From Bacteroidota bacterium (GTDB lineage Bacteria; Bacteroidota; Ignavibacteria; Kryptoniales; JAKASW01), in NCBI GenBank assembly GCA_021825585.1, contig JAKAGT010000008.1, forward strand, positions 100,184-164,183: a stretch of 64,000 nt of DNA, in the 5' to 3' direction. The position numbers and the translations under genes were made by a program. How positions within the stretch are numbered: position 1 is the first letter of the stretch; every line of letters begins with the position of its first letter. The notes under the pieces are model-generated. The model worked only from the letters and a program-made list of their open reading frames with translations. It was not told the DNA's origin and made no database searches. Below are positions 10,413 to 20,575 of this stretch, one piece after another.

Positions 10413-10749
10413 CCCACGGCCTCCTGTACAAAAAGATCGAGAAAATGGATTCCGCTTTTAAATGCAAACGTGCGATTTCCGTCGAATTGCGCGAAGCCTC
10501 CTGAACACACCTCTGCACGAACGCACCGGAATCCCGGAATCTCAAAATGATCTTCGCTAGCCGACTTTGAATAAATATATATACCCCATAAACGTTCCGC
10601 AATGCTGTTCCCCGATCTATCTGTCACGAGGCACCGGCAGCATTTCCCATACACGGGATTCCGCGGAGGCAGATAACAACCCGCCGACGTATCTGCAATC
10701 GCCAATCAAAACTCGGCTTGTGTGAAGTTATCTGAGAATCTATCTTATC
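10413..10749. other. divergent intergenic region, no gene
   Basis: 337 bp between the divergent kinase and acetyltransferase genes. It holds the kinase ribosome site (AGGAGG at about 10420-10426) and an AT-rich stretch near 10570-10590 (ATAAATATATATACC) that could be part of a promoter. No open frame here has family features. Confidence 0.5.
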
Positions 10750-11343
10750 GTGATGATCGAAAGCTTCAATTCTCTCAGATTGTTCGGGGCAACAACCGTC
10801 CTTCGCTCGGTCGACCTCGACGATACAGGCAGACTGTTCTCCATGATCGAAAATTCGCGCGAGCACTTGCAGAAGTGGTTGCCATGGATAGACTTCGTTC
10901 ACTCGCTGGAAGATGAGCGTCACATTGTTGAACAATGGATCTACGATATGCAGATGAGGAGCGCGATACATTTGTGCATCACAGTCGGAGACAATCTGGT
11001 CGGATTCATCAGCACGCACCAAATCGACTGGATTAATCAAAGGACAAGCGTCGGTTACTGGGTCGAACGGTCGAGTATCAGGAAGAACTTCGCCACTGAA
11101 GCAACAGCAGTCCTTCTCGATTACCTTTTCGAGGACCTGAAGCTCCACAGGGTGTTCATTCAGGCAGCCACGGAAAACGCTGCAAGCAACAGGGTCATAA
11201 AGAAGGTCGGCTTCAAATGGGAAGGCGTCCTCAGAGAAAACGAACGGATCAGGGACCGTTATTGGGATCACAACATCTACGGAATGACACAGGGCGACTT
11301 CCAGAGTTTGAAGGATGTCCTCTCGCCTTATCTTGGAAAGTAG
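10750..11343 (+). CDS. GNAT acetyltransferase of the RimJ/RimL type
   Basis: 197-residue N-acetyltransferase. The N-terminal LRLFGATTVLRSVDLDD and the WLPWID stretch match ribosomal-protein N-terminal acetyltransferases (RimJ/RimL/YdaF group), as does the C-terminal AASNRVIKKVGFKWEGVLRE. The acetyl-CoA loop reads RKNFATEA, so the usual R/Q-x-x-G-x-G/A is altered. The track-like start is GTG at 10750, but an ATG follows directly at 10753; neither has a strong ribosome site. The acceptor (ribosomal protein or other amine) cannot be told from sequence. Confidence 0.8.
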   Translation: MMIESFNSLRLFGATTVLRSVDLDDTGRLFSMIENSREHLQKWLPWIDFVHSLEDERHIVEQWIYDMQMRSAIHLCITVGDNLVGFISTHQIDWINQRTSVGYWVERSSIRKNFATEATAVLLDYLFEDLKLHRVFIQAATENAASNRVIKKVGFKWEGVLRENERIRDRYWDHNIYGMTQGDFQSLKDVLSPYLGK

Positions 11344-11393
11344 TCCTCCTGCTGAATCAGGGCTCAACCTTCCGCATCCGGGGAGCAGTTCAC

Positions 11394-13187
11394 TCACAGG
11401 GCATACTTATCATCTTCCGCCAGTTTATCGGCGATGGCCCTCCTGATATATGCCGAGTTAATCGGCGTGTATTTGAGGAGGCGCCGCACGGCGGTCAGGT
11501 ACGTTCGGAGAGTATCGCCCTCCGCTATCACAGTCAGTGCGGCCTTTGCATGACTTTCGACGCGTTCGATCGCCTCGTACACAAATGCCCGTGCAAGGTC
11601 AGCGAAAAATGCGGTGTTCGCGGCTCCGCCCTGTTCCATCTTCCTGACGCGCAGAAGCACGCTCTCCATCGCGTATGCCTCCATCGCGATGTCGCTTATG
11701 TGCCATATTACCTCCTGTTCGTGCTCCAGCTTGTCCATATACTTCTGAAAAGCAGCGCCGGAAACAAGGAGACCGATCTTCTTCGCATTTGCCGCGAGGT
11801 TCATCTCGTCCGAAAGGAGACCTTCGAACGCCGATTCGCCGGCAGAGAATGAGATTACCTCATCCATAAGCTTCTGGGCGGCGGCCATGAGCGGAAGCTC
11901 TCCCTTCATCGCCCGGCGGATCAGCATCGACGGGATGAGTAGCCGGTTGATTTCGTTCGTGCCTTCGAAAATTCTGTTTATGCGGGAGTCGCGATATGGC
12001 CTCGCGACGGGATATTCTTCGGTGAAACCGTACCCGCCGAAAATCTGCACCCCTTCATCTACCACGTAGTCCAGAATCTCGGAGGCGTAGACTTTTATTA
12101 TGCTGCATTCAACGGCATACTCCTCTATTCCCTTCAAAGTGAGTACGGAAGACCCGGGACTCTTCTTATCGACGTTCTGCAGTATCGAATCAATGAGACC
12201 AGCAGTCCTGTAAACCATTGTCTCGCCGACAAACGCTCTGATAGCCATTTCGCCGAGTTTGTGCTTTATCATTCCGAATGAGATGATAGGGACCTGAAAC
12301 TGCTTTCGTGTCTTGGCATATTTCACCGATTCCGTGATCACTGCCTTCGCCCCGCCGATTACACTCGCTCCCAGTTTGAATCTTCCGACATTGAGAATAT
12401 TCAGCGCTACCCTGTGTCCCTTGCCTATTTCTCCTATCACGTTTCCGGCAGGCACCTCCACGTTGTCAAGGTTCAGTGCGCGGGTGGAAGAGCCCTTGAT
12501 CCCCATCTTCTTTTCTTCCTTGCCGAGCGAAATCCCCTTGAAATCCTTTTCCAGGATGAACGAAGTGAACTTGTCACCGCCGACCTGTGCGAATGTTATG
12601 TACACATCTGCGAACCCGGCGTTGGAAAGCCACATCTTCGTACCGTTAAGGGTGTAATGTTCCCCATCAGGAGAAGGCATGGCTACGGTTTTTGCAGAGA
12701 GTGCGTCGCTTCCCGAACCGGGTTCTGACAGGGAATATGAGGAGATCAGTTCTGCCGTGGCAAATTTCGGAAGGTACTTCTTCTTCTGCTCTTCCGTCCC
12801 GAAATACACTATCGGAAGTGTGCCTATGCCGGTGTGCGCGCCATGGCTAACCGCGAACGCGCCTGCCTTCCCGAGATTTTCAGCAACAAGCATCGAGCTT
12901 GTCTTATCGAGCCCGAGGCCGCCGTATTCTTCCGGGATATCAACGGAAAGTAGCCCTATCTCGCCCGCTTTCCTGAGGAGTTTCACGGAGAGTTCGTATT
13001 TCAACTCTTCGAGCTTATCGACATTTGGCATGACCTCGTGGTCGACGAAATCTCTCGTCGTGTCGGCTATCATCTTGTGCTGTTCACTGAAATCCTCAGG
13101 GGTAAAGATCTCTTCCGGCTTAGAGTCTTCGATAAGAAAGCTTCCGCCCTTTTTGTAATTCAGTGTCTGTTTCTGGACCGTTTCCAT
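11394..13187 (-). CDS. fadE: acyl-CoA dehydrogenase
   Basis: 597-residue FAD enzyme for the first oxidation of acyl-CoA in beta-oxidation. Family signatures: YSLSEPGSGSDA in the FAD-binding middle domain, GYGFTEEYPVARPYRDSRI and FEGTNEINRLL at the C-terminal end of the core, then a long extra C-terminal helical region (about 430-597). That length and layout match Bacillus FadE (YusJ). ATG at 13187 has GAGGAG upstream. It is the last gene of fadD-fadN-fadA-fadE, 10 bp after fadA. Confidence 0.92.
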   Translation of the reverse strand: METVQKQTLNYKKGGSFLIEDSKPEEIFTPEDFSEQHKMIADTTRDFVDHEVMPNVDKLEELKYELSVKLLRKAGEIGLLSVDIPEEYGGLGLDKTSSMLVAENLGKAGAFAVSHGAHTGIGTLPIVYFGTEEQKKKYLPKFATAELISSYSLSEPGSGSDALSAKTVAMPSPDGEHYTLNGTKMWLSNAGFADVYITFAQVGGDKFTSFILEKDFKGISLGKEEKKMGIKGSSTRALNLDNVEVPAGNVIGEIGKGHRVALNILNVGRFKLGASVIGGAKAVITESVKYAKTRKQFQVPIISFGMIKHKLGEMAIRAFVGETMVYRTAGLIDSILQNVDKKSPGSSVLTLKGIEEYAVECSIIKVYASEILDYVVDEGVQIFGGYGFTEEYPVARPYRDSRINRIFEGTNEINRLLIPSMLIRRAMKGELPLMAAAQKLMDEVISFSAGESAFEGLLSDEMNLAANAKKIGLLVSGAAFQKYMDKLEHEQEVIWHISDIAMEAYAMESVLLRVRKMEQGGAANTAFFADLARAFVYEAIERVESHAKAALTVIAEGDTLRTYLTAVRRLLKYTPINSAYIRRAIADKLAEDDKYAL

Positions 13188-13197
13188 GTCGATCTCC

Positions 13198-14382
13198 TCA
13201 CATTAAATTTTCGAAAATTCCCGCGGCTCCCATCCCGCCGCCGATGCACATCGTCACCATCCCATAACGGGCGTTGCGCCGCTTCATCTCGTGAAGCAGC
13301 GTCGCCGTCAGTTTGGCTCCTGTGCACCCCAACGGGTGTCCGAGCGCAACCGCTCCGCCGTTGACATTTACTTTGTTCTCGTCCATGCCGAGTTCACGGA
13401 TTACTGCTACTGCCTGAGAGGCGAAAGCCTCGTTGAGTTCAATGACGTCAATGTCTTCCAGCTTAAGCCCCGCATACCGGAGAGCCTTCGGAACAGCCTT
13501 GATCGGACCGATCCCCATGATTTCGGGGGGCACTCCGGCAACTGCAAAGGAGACAAACTTTGCCATCGGCTTGAGCCCGAGTTCCCTGGCCCGCTCCGCA
13601 CTCATGACAACAGAAGCCGCGGCACCGTCGCTCATCTGTGACGAGTTGCCAGCCGTCACCGTACCGCCCTGCATGAATACCGGCTTGAGCAGCGACAGCT
13701 TCTCGATGTCCGTGTCCTCACGGGGACCTTCGTCGACGCTGAAGACACTTTCCTCGACCGCATTCTTGCTCCCTTTGCGGACTTTCCGCGTGACAGTCAA
13801 CGGAACTACTTCGTCGCTGAATTTTCCTCCCTTGATTGCCGCAACGGCTTTCTGGTGGCTCCGAAACGAAAACGCGTCCTGTTCCGGTCGCGAGACCTTG
13901 TATTGCACCGCAACTCGTTCGGCGGTGATTCCCATGTTGAGGTATGCCTCCGGATTGGAATCGACGAGAGCGGGATTCGGCACGATCTTGAATCCACCCA
14001 TAGGTACGAGGCTCATGGTCTCCGTACCGCCGGCGATTATCACATCGGCGAACCCCGCCATGATCCTCTCAGATGCCATCGCAATTGTCTGAAGGCCCGA
14101 CGAGCAGAACCTGTTGATAGTCGCCGCCGGCACCGATACCGGCATGCCGGCTCGAATCGCTGCGATCCTTGCGACATTCATCCCCTGCTCCGCCTCAGGC
14201 ATGGCACAGCCGATAAGTATGTCGTCCACCGCCTCAGGCTCCAGGCCAGGCGTTCGCTTCACTGCAGCTTTTATCACCTCAGCCGCCATTTCGTCGGGGC
14301 GTACGTCGCGAAGCGCCCCTCTCTTCGCCTTCCCTACTGCCGTCCTCAAAGATGTTACAATTACTGCGTCGTGCATTTTCAT
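13198..14382 (-). CDS. fadA: acetyl-CoA acyltransferase (thiolase)
   Basis: 394-residue thiolase that cleaves 3-ketoacyl-CoA in the last step of beta-oxidation. Seen: nucleophile Cys in [15 protein letters not shown], the AGGTETMS loop, [17 protein letters not shown] with the active His, and [13 protein letters not shown] at the C-terminus with the second Cys. AGGAGG lies only 3 nt before the ATG at 14382 and 9 nt before a second ATG at 14376, so translation may start at the second. It lies between fadN (15 bp) and fadE (10 bp). Confidence 0.93.
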   Translation of the reverse strand: MKMHDAVIVTSLRTAVGKAKRGALRDVRPDEMAAEVIKAAVKRTPGLEPEAVDDILIGCAMPEAEQGMNVARIAAIRAGMPVSVPAATINRFCSSGLQTIAMASERIMAGFADVIIAGGTETMSLVPMGGFKIVPNPALVDSNPEAYLNMGITAERVAVQYKVSRPEQDAFSFRSHQKAVAAIKGGKFSDEVVPLTVTRKVRKGSKNAVEESVFSVDEGPREDTDIEKLSLLKPVFMQGGTVTAGNSSQMSDGAAASVVMSAERARELGLKPMAKFVSFAVAGVPPEIMGIGPIKAVPKALRYAGLKLEDIDVIELNEAFASQAVAVIRELGMDENKVNVNGGAVALGHPLGCTGAKLTATLLHEMKRRNARYGMVTMCIGGGMGAAGIFENLM

Positions 14383-14397
14383 TAACCTCCTGGATTC

Positions 14398-16803
14398 TCA
14401 ATTTCTCAGCGCCTTGTTATTCTTCAGCATATACTGGATCCTCTCCTGGGTCTTCCTTTCGCCGCAGAGGCTCAGGAAGGCTTCACGCTCGAGGTCGAGG
14501 ATGTACTCTTCGTCTACCTCCTGCTGCGATGTGAAATCGCCGCCTGTGAGCACGTAAGCCAGCTTTTTCCCGATGTGGAATTCGTAATCGGTAATCTGCT
14601 TCCCCTCTTTCCAGAGATAGAGCCCCAGCGTAAGTGCCGACAGCACGGGCTGACCTAACGCAATGATTTTCTGCTTCTCGGTTGGGCGGTATCCTTCCTG
14701 GACCATCGCGAGCGCCGTAGCCTTCGCATCGTAAATCAGGAACTTCTCGTTCATGGACACGTCATCTGAAGCGCGCAGGTACCCGAACTTCTTCGCTTCG
14801 TCCGCACTGGTGGCTACCTTGGCAGTACCGATGGTTTCCAGCACCTCCCGCACGTACGGCATCAGATCGATGTCAGGAACTTTGGGCGCACGCGACAGAC
14901 TCCGGATGAGCATTTCCTTCGTGCCGCCCCCGGCCGGAATCACTCCAACTCCGACCTCTACGAGTCCGATGTAAGTCTCGGCGGAAGCCCTGACTCTCGG
15001 CGCATGGAGAGTCATTTCACAACCTCCTCCAAGAGTCATGTTAAAAGGCGCCGCCACGACAGGCTTCGGCGCGTATTTGATTCTCATGTCGATCGCCTGG
15101 AATGTTCTCACCGCGCGGTTGAGTTCGTCGAAATCTCCCTCTTGCGCCAGCATCAGAATGAGCATGAGATTCGCGCCAGCGGAGAAAAGCCTCCCCTGGT
15201 TGGCGATGACAAGAGCATCATAATCGGTTTCAAGCTTCTTCAACCCGAAATCGACCACTTGTAAAATGTCTTCACCGATTGCATTCATCTTGGAATGAAA
15301 CTCGACGCATACGACGGAATCACCGAGATCGATCAGGGATGCTCCTGCGTTTGCCTTGATTACCTTCCCCTTCTTGACCTCCGTCTTCAGGTTCACGAGT
15401 TTCTTCGGCACCGGAACTTCCTTGTAGCTCCTTGTCTTAAAATCATAGAACAGGTGAGTGCCGTTTTCTTCCTTGTAGAAAGACTTCGCTCCTGAGGCGA
15501 TCATCTCCAGAAGTTTCTGAGGTATCTGTCGCCCCTCCGATTTCATTTTGTCGACTGATTTCTCCAGTCCTATTGCATCCCAGGTCTCGAACGGTCCCAG
15601 CTCCCAGCCAAACCCCCACTTCATGGCGTTATCGATACTCATTACGTCTTCTGCTATTTCGGGAATCCTGTTGGCACTGTATATCAACACTGCCGCGGTC
15701 GTATCCCAGAAAAATTCTCCCGCTCTGTCCCTGGCATATGCGAGATTCTTTACTCTTTCAGCGACATCATCGATGTTCTTTCCCATATCGATGGATGGAA
15801 AAGCAGCCTTCCGTCTCTGCCGGTGCTCCATGGCTCTATAGTCTAGTGTGAGGATTTCAGTCTCACCTTTCTCGTTCTTCACCCGCTTGTAGAAGCCGCT
15901 CCTCGTTTTCTCCCCGAGCCAGTTCTTCTTTTGCATTTCCATCATGAACTCGGGGACCCTGAAGTAATCGCGCATCTCATCATCCGGCGCCGCCTCGTAC
16001 AGGTTATCTGCGACGTGGATGAGCGTGTCGAGACCCACGATGTCTCCGGTGCGAAAAGTGGCGCTCTTTGGCCGTCCCGAAGCGGGTCCGGTGATAGTGT
16101 CTACTTCTTCAATCGTATAATCTTTTTCAACCATCTTGTGAATCACGTACATCATTGCGGCCACGCCGATACGGTTTCCGATGAAGTTTGGCGTATCCTT
16201 GCAAAATACGGTCCCCTTTCCGAGCGCCTCTTCGACAAACGCGCGCATAAATGAAATCACATCGGGCGATGTCTCCGCAGTTGGAATAAGCTCGAGCAGA
16301 TACAGATAGCGCGGCGGATTGAAAAAGTGCGTGCCCAGGAAGTGCTTCCTGAAGTCATCCGAAAGTCCCTCGGAGATTTGGGAGATTGGAATGCCGCTGG
16401 TATTGGAGCTCACAATAGTGCCGGGTTTCCTCAGGGCATCTACCCTTTTCATCAGATCCCTTTTTGGCGCGAGGCTTTCAACTATCACCTCTATGATCCA
16501 GTCCGCGTCCGATATCCTGCTAAGGTCGTCATCAAAGTTACCGACGGTGATGTACGAAGCTTTCTCCGGTGTGAAAAGAGGTGCGGGTTTAAGTTCGAGG
16601 GCTCGTTTCAGTCCGGCAGTTGCATAGCGGTTACGCACTTGCCTGTCATTGATTGTGAGACCCCTTTTTCGCTCGGCATCGTCAACATCCTTGGGAACAA
16701 TGTCCAGTAGATAGGATCTTATCCCCGCATTCGCGAGATGTGCTGCTATCTGCGCCCCCATCACACCGGCACCGAGCACTGCTGCCTTTTTGATCTGATT
16801 CAT
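14398..16803 (-). CDS. fadN: 3-hydroxyacyl-CoA dehydrogenase / enoyl-CoA hydratase fusion
   Basis: Bifunctional beta-oxidation enzyme. The NAD-binding domain is N-terminal (VLGAGVMGAQIAAHLANAG, then SNTSGIPISQI, HFFNPPRYLYLLELI and GNRIG), and the enoyl-CoA hydratase/isomerase domain is C-terminal (about 500-700, with GRLFSAGANL and GGGCEMTLHA). This order is the reverse of E. coli FadB and equals Bacillus FadN (YusL). The frame opens with GTG at 16824 overlapping fadD, but ATG at 16803 is preferred: GGAGAAAGTA stands right before it and the N-terminal Rossmann strand follows. It is about 801 residues long. Confidence 0.92.
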   Translation of the reverse strand: MNQIKKAAVLGAGVMGAQIAAHLANAGIRSYLLDIVPKDVDDAERKRGLTINDRQVRNRYATAGLKRALELKPAPLFTPEKASYITVGNFDDDLSRISDADWIIEVIVESLAPKRDLMKRVDALRKPGTIVSSNTSGIPISQISEGLSDDFRKHFLGTHFFNPPRYLYLLELIPTAETSPDVISFMRAFVEEALGKGTVFCKDTPNFIGNRIGVAAMMYVIHKMVEKDYTIEEVDTITGPASGRPKSATFRTGDIVGLDTLIHVADNLYEAAPDDEMRDYFRVPEFMMEMQKKNWLGEKTRSGFYKRVKNEKGETEILTLDYRAMEHRQRRKAAFPSIDMGKNIDDVAERVKNLAYARDRAGEFFWDTTAAVLIYSANRIPEIAEDVMSIDNAMKWGFGWELGPFETWDAIGLEKSVDKMKSEGRQIPQKLLEMIASGAKSFYKEENGTHLFYDFKTRSYKEVPVPKKLVNLKTEVKKGKVIKANAGASLIDLGDSVVCVEFHSKMNAIGEDILQVVDFGLKKLETDYDALVIANQGRLFSAGANLMLILMLAQEGDFDELNRAVRTFQAIDMRIKYAPKPVVAAPFNMTLGGGCEMTLHAPRVRASAETYIGLVEVGVGVIPAGGGTKEMLIRSLSRAPKVPDIDLMPYVREVLETIGTAKVATSADEAKKFGYLRASDDVSMNEKFLIYDAKATALAMVQEGYRPTEKQKIIALGQPVLSALTLGLYLWKEGKQITDYEFHIGKKLAYVLTGGDFTSQQEVDEEYILDLEREAFLSLCGERKTQERIQYMLKNNKALRN

Positions 16804-16820
16804 TACTTTCTCCGGATTTT

Positions 16821-18596
16821 TCACTCTTTGTAAAAGTCCTCTATCAACTCCCTGTAGCGGTTCTCCACGTTGCGTCTTTTCATCTTGAGCGTCGGAGTCA
16901 GATAGTCTGCTTCGATTGTGAGCTCGCCGTCCAACACCGCAAATTTCTTTATTGTCTCCCAGTGGGACAGGTTCGCATTTGTCTCGTCAATGATTTTCTT
17001 GTACAGATCCTTCACCAGTGGGTTCTCCAGGAGTTCACCGCTCGAATCGAAACCAATCTGATTCTTCTCCGCATAACTTTTCAATGCATCCCAATTGGGA
17101 AAGATCAGCGCCGAAGCGAACTTCCGCTTATCTCCTATGACAATCGCTTTGTCAATATACAGACTCCTGGACAAAATCATTTCTATTTCCTGCGGGGCGA
17201 TGAACTTCCCGCCGCTCGTCTTGAGCAGGTCTTTCTTTCTGTCGGTCACATACAGGAATCCGTCCTTATCCACATATCCTATGTCTCCGGTCCTCAGCCA
17301 GCAGGTATAGTACGATGCAGAAGTGGCATCCTGGTTCTTGTAATATCCCAGCATCACGTTCGGACCGTCGACCAGGATCTCGCCGTCGCCGGCAATCTTC
17401 ACCGAGACATTGGGTATAAGCGGACCTACCGATCCGATCCTGTTCCTGTCGAGCCTGTTTACCGAGATAACCGGGGAGGTTTCCGTCAGACCGTATCCCT
17501 GCAGGACCGTAATTCCGGCTGCACAAAAAATTCTCGCGAGGTCCGGACGAAGTGCTGCTCCTCCGCTTATGATGAACCTTATCCTCCCGCCAAAAGCCTT
17601 CCTCAGGTTTTTGTAAACCAGCTCGCTGGCAATCGCCATCTTGATCCTGTAGCTGAGCGGCATTTTTTTCTCCGTATCGAACTGTAATGCAAGTGCTATA
17701 GCCCATTTGAACACGCCCCGCTTGTGCCACGGGAGCTTCTCGACGTGGCTCTGTGCCTTCTCGAAGGCCTTCTCAAGCATCCGGGGGACGGTTGTCATAA
17801 TATTTGGCCGGACCTCCAGCAGGTTTTGAGGCAATGACTCGATCGATTCCGCGTAATGAATCTGAACGCCGGTGAGAACATACAAATACAGTATCATACG
17901 TTCGAAGACGTGCGATGGAGGGAGATAAGTAAGGGCAACGTCCTGGGCGCTGTGGAATACGAAGAGAGAGGCACAGTCCACAGCATTCGAGACAAGGTTC
18001 CCGTGTGAAAGCATGACTCCCTTCGGCTCTCCCGTCGTTCCGCTCGTGTAAATCACGGTGGCAAGGTCTTCTTCCTTAATGCCCCCCTTCAGCTCCTCGA
18101 ACTTCCCCGGATTCCTGGCACCGGCATCCCCTCCCATTTCCAGAAGCTCGCTCCAGGTGATTGTCTCCGGACTGAATTTCTCCCCGGTGATACTCACGAT
18201 GAACGTGCAATTAGAATGAGCCAGCGCGTCCTTCGCACGGTCGTAAAGTGCGCGGGAACCGATCAGTATCCCCTTTGCTTCGGAGTCTTTCAGGATGAAT
18301 TCAATCTGTGGAATAGCCTGTGTGACATAAATCGGAATGTTGACGGCACCGCAGTGAATGATGCCGAGATCCGCGATGGTCCAGTATGCGTTGCTATCCG
18401 CATACAGCGCGACATGATCGCCGGGCCGGACGCCGACCGAGTAAAGCCCGAGTGCAACTCTCCTTACCGAATCGTACACCTCATCGGACGAGAACGATTC
18501 CCATCTCCCCCCTTTCTTTGAGGTCAGCATTCTTGGATTGTGGTGGGTTTCAACCGATTTTCCCAGCAACTCACAGAGTGTTCGTGGAGCATCCAT
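16821..18596 (-). CDS. fadD: long-chain fatty-acid--CoA ligase
   Basis: AMP-forming acyl-CoA synthetase, about 591 residues, that activates fatty acids for the downstream fadNAE enzymes. Motifs: YTSGTTGEPKGVMLSHGNL (ATP loop), GYGLTETSP, TGDIGYVDKDGFLYVTDRKK and KTSGGKFIAPQEIE near the C-terminal hinge. The open frame continues back to 18668 but the ATG at 18596 (DAPRTLCELL...) matches the family N-terminus and follows a G-rich stretch. First gene of the fad operon; the next gene starts 17 bp after its stop. Confidence 0.9.
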   Translation of the reverse strand: MDAPRTLCELLGKSVETHHNPRMLTSKKGGRWESFSSDEVYDSVRRVALGLYSVGVRPGDHVALYADSNAYWTIADLGIIHCGAVNIPIYVTQAIPQIEFILKDSEAKGILIGSRALYDRAKDALAHSNCTFIVSITGEKFSPETITWSELLEMGGDAGARNPGKFEELKGGIKEEDLATVIYTSGTTGEPKGVMLSHGNLVSNAVDCASLFVFHSAQDVALTYLPPSHVFERMILYLYVLTGVQIHYAESIESLPQNLLEVRPNIMTTVPRMLEKAFEKAQSHVEKLPWHKRGVFKWAIALALQFDTEKKMPLSYRIKMAIASELVYKNLRKAFGGRIRFIISGGAALRPDLARIFCAAGITVLQGYGLTETSPVISVNRLDRNRIGSVGPLIPNVSVKIAGDGEILVDGPNVMLGYYKNQDATSASYYTCWLRTGDIGYVDKDGFLYVTDRKKDLLKTSGGKFIAPQEIEMILSRSLYIDKAIVIGDKRKFASALIFPNWDALKSYAEKNQIGFDSSGELLENPLVKDLYKKIIDETNANLSHWETIKKFAVLDGELTIEADYLTPTLKMKRRNVENRYRELIEDFYKE

Positions 18597-18773
18597 GACA
18601 ACCCCCGATACCTGGTTTTCAAATCGTTGACTTCCAATTTTAAGTGAGCCCGATGCCAATTGCAACATCGCGTCACGTTCAATTGTGTGATGACGCGTGT
18701 CGCGATTCGGTTCAGTGGACTGATTTATGATTTGCTAAATCGGCTGTTTTTGAGCTAAATTCAATGGGTTCTG

Positions 18774-19391
18774 ATGACAGAAATTCTAGTTGACCAAGTT
18801 GTTGCATGGATCGGGACTTCGGGCTATGCGGGCGTGGTTGTGCTGATGGCTCTGGAGAGTATGGTTGCTCCACTGCCGAGTGAAGCCGTAATGCCCTTCG
18901 CCGGTTTTCTGATATTTGAGGGAACTTTCTCCTTCCATGGAGTTATCGCATTCAGCGTTCTCGGAAGCATCGTGGGCTCCGTGTTATCGTACTATGCGGG
19001 TTTATACGGCGGAAGGCCGTTCGTGACGCGCTTCGGAAAATATTTTCTGCTTGACGTTCAGGATCTCGAAATCACAGAACATTTCTTCAGCAAGTACGGC
19101 GAAAAGACTATTTTCTTCAGCAGATTCATTCCGGTAGTCAGACACCTTATTTCGATTCCTGCCGGCGCCGGTGAGATGAGAGTCGGAAAATTCATTCTTT
19201 ACACCGCGCTTGGTGCAGGCTTGTGGAATTCGTTCCTCGCATACGCGGGATTCAAGCTGAAGAGCCACTGGGAGGAAATCAGACACTACAGCCAGACAAT
19301 GGACATCATAGTTGTTGTGGCTTTGATATTAGGCATTGCATATTTTGTTTACAGGCATCTCAAACGGTTGAGGAACAGAAAGTCAGCTTAA
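18774..19391 (+). CDS. DedA family membrane protein
   Basis: 205-residue SNARE-associated/DedA protein of the inner membrane. Seen: ALESMVAPLPSEAVMPFAGF near the N-terminus, the DedA signature FFSRFIPVVRHLISIPAGAGEM around residues 115-137, and four to five hydrophobic segments, with a basic C-terminal tail. DedA proteins act in undecaprenyl-phosphate or phospholipid recycling and in envelope homeostasis; the substrate here is unknown. The stop is 3 bp before the next gene, so the two are probably co-transcribed. Confidence 0.88.
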   Translation: MTEILVDQVVAWIGTSGYAGVVVLMALESMVAPLPSEAVMPFAGFLIFEGTFSFHGVIAFSVLGSIVGSVLSYYAGLYGGRPFVTRFGKYFLLDVQDLEITEHFFSKYGEKTIFFSRFIPVVRHLISIPAGAGEMRVGKFILYTALGAGLWNSFLAYAGFKLKSHWEEIRHYSQTMDIIVVVALILGIAYFVYRHLKRLRNRKSA

Positions 19392-19394
19392 CGA

Positions 19395-20108
19395 ATGTCG
19401 GATGAAACTATTTCACTGGCGAGAGCCCTTTCCAAACTAGGGTATTGTTCGCGTTCGCGTGCCGCGTTGTATGTGAAGAGCGGAAGGGTGACCGTGAATG
19501 GGAAAGTCATTAAGGTACCGGCCTGGCGTATCGATACGAGCAAGGACGCGATTGATGTGGACGAAAGACGTCTCGTAAAACCGACTACCGTAATGATCAT
19601 GCTGCACAAACCTGCGGGTTTCGTGACGACCTCCAGCGACGATCTCTCGAGGAAAACTGTCTACGAACTCGTCCCCGGCGACCTCCACCTCTTTGCCGTC
19701 GGAAGGCTCGATATGGATACAACCGGCCTGCTCCTTTTCACCAACAGCGGCGAGCTCCAGGATAGAATCACTTCGCCTGAAAGAGAAATCACGAAGACTT
19801 ACGTCGTCACGGTCAACGGCAAAGTGACTCCTGACCACGTCGAGAAGCTTCTGAGAGGAATCGAGATTCGCGACGGGATCATTGCAAAGGCAGACAAATG
19901 CGACATCATCGAGTCTGAAATTTCACGGACACGACTCAGGATAATAATCCATGAAGGCAAGAACAGGCAAATCAGGAGGATGTTCGACACGCTGGGAAAA
20001 TCGGTGTTGGCCCTTCACAGATCTGCTATCGGCAGACTGGATCTCGACCTGCCGGAGGGAGGCTGGAGAAAATTGTGCGATGAAGAAGTCGAAGCGATAT
20101 TCAGATAA
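19395..20108 (+). CDS. RluB/RsuA-family rRNA pseudouridine synthase
   Basis: 237 residues: S4 RNA-binding domain at 7-65 (SLARALSKLGYCSRSRAALYV), then the catalytic domain with HKPAGFVTT, the active Asp in VGRLDMDTTGLLLFTN, KTYVVTVNG and EGKNRQIRRMFDTLG. Isomerises a uridine in rRNA; whether 23S (RluB/E/F) or 16S (RsuA) is not decided by the sequence. The next gene begins in a 1-bp TAATG overlap, a sign of translational coupling. Confidence 0.9.
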   Translation: MSDETISLARALSKLGYCSRSRAALYVKSGRVTVNGKVIKVPAWRIDTSKDAIDVDERRLVKPTTVMIMLHKPAGFVTTSSDDLSRKTVYELVPGDLHLFAVGRLDMDTTGLLLFTNSGELQDRITSPEREITKTYVVTVNGKVTPDHVEKLLRGIEIRDGIIAKADKCDIIESEISRTRLRIIIHEGKNRQIRRMFDTLGKSVLALHRSAIGRLDLDLPEGGWRKLCDEEVEAIFR

Positions 20109-20572
20109 TGCCTGAAATTAGTTTTAAGATAGTCGAAGCCGTCGTGTTCAGAAGGAGCAGTCCGCCCGAATTCCTGGTCCTCCATCGCTCCGACCATGAT
20201 CAGATATACCCGGGCTTGTGGCAAATTGTGAGCGGCGGCATCGAACAGGGTGAAAAGGCCTATGAAGCGGCTCTGAGGGAAATCGAGGAAGAAATCGGCA
20301 TGAAGCCCAGACGGATCTTCAACACCCCGCTTACCAACACGTTTTACTTCTACACGAACGATTCTGTAAACGTAAGTCCGGTCTTTGCGGCTGAGATAGA
20401 ACCGGACGCTGAAGTGCGACTGTCGGCGGAACACAAGGGATTCCGTTGGCTGAAGAAGGAAGACGCTATCTCGCTCCTCGTGTGGCCGGGTCAGAAGAGG
20501 GCCATCGAAACCGTGTGTGATTTCATCCTGGACGAGAATCCGGCCCGCGGATTCATGGAACTGCCCTTCTAG
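20108..20572 (+). CDS. Nudix hydrolase
   Basis: 154 residues with a complete Nudix box: G-x5-E-x7-REIEEEIGM in the stretch from GGIEQGE to EEIGM (about residues 43-65). WQIVSGGIEQGE and FRWLKKEDA resemble dihydroneopterin triphosphate/dATP pyrophosphatases (NudB type), but the substrate cannot be fixed. It overlaps the end of the pseudouridine synthase by one base and converges on mazG with 3 bp between them. Confidence 0.88.
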   Translation: MPEISFKIVEAVVFRRSSPPEFLVLHRSDHDQIYPGLWQIVSGGIEQGEKAYEAALREIEEEIGMKPRRIFNTPLTNTFYFYTNDSVNVSPVFAAEIEPDAEVRLSAEHKGFRWLKKEDAISLLVWPGQKRAIETVCDFILDENPARGFMELPF

Positions 20573-20575
20573 AGC

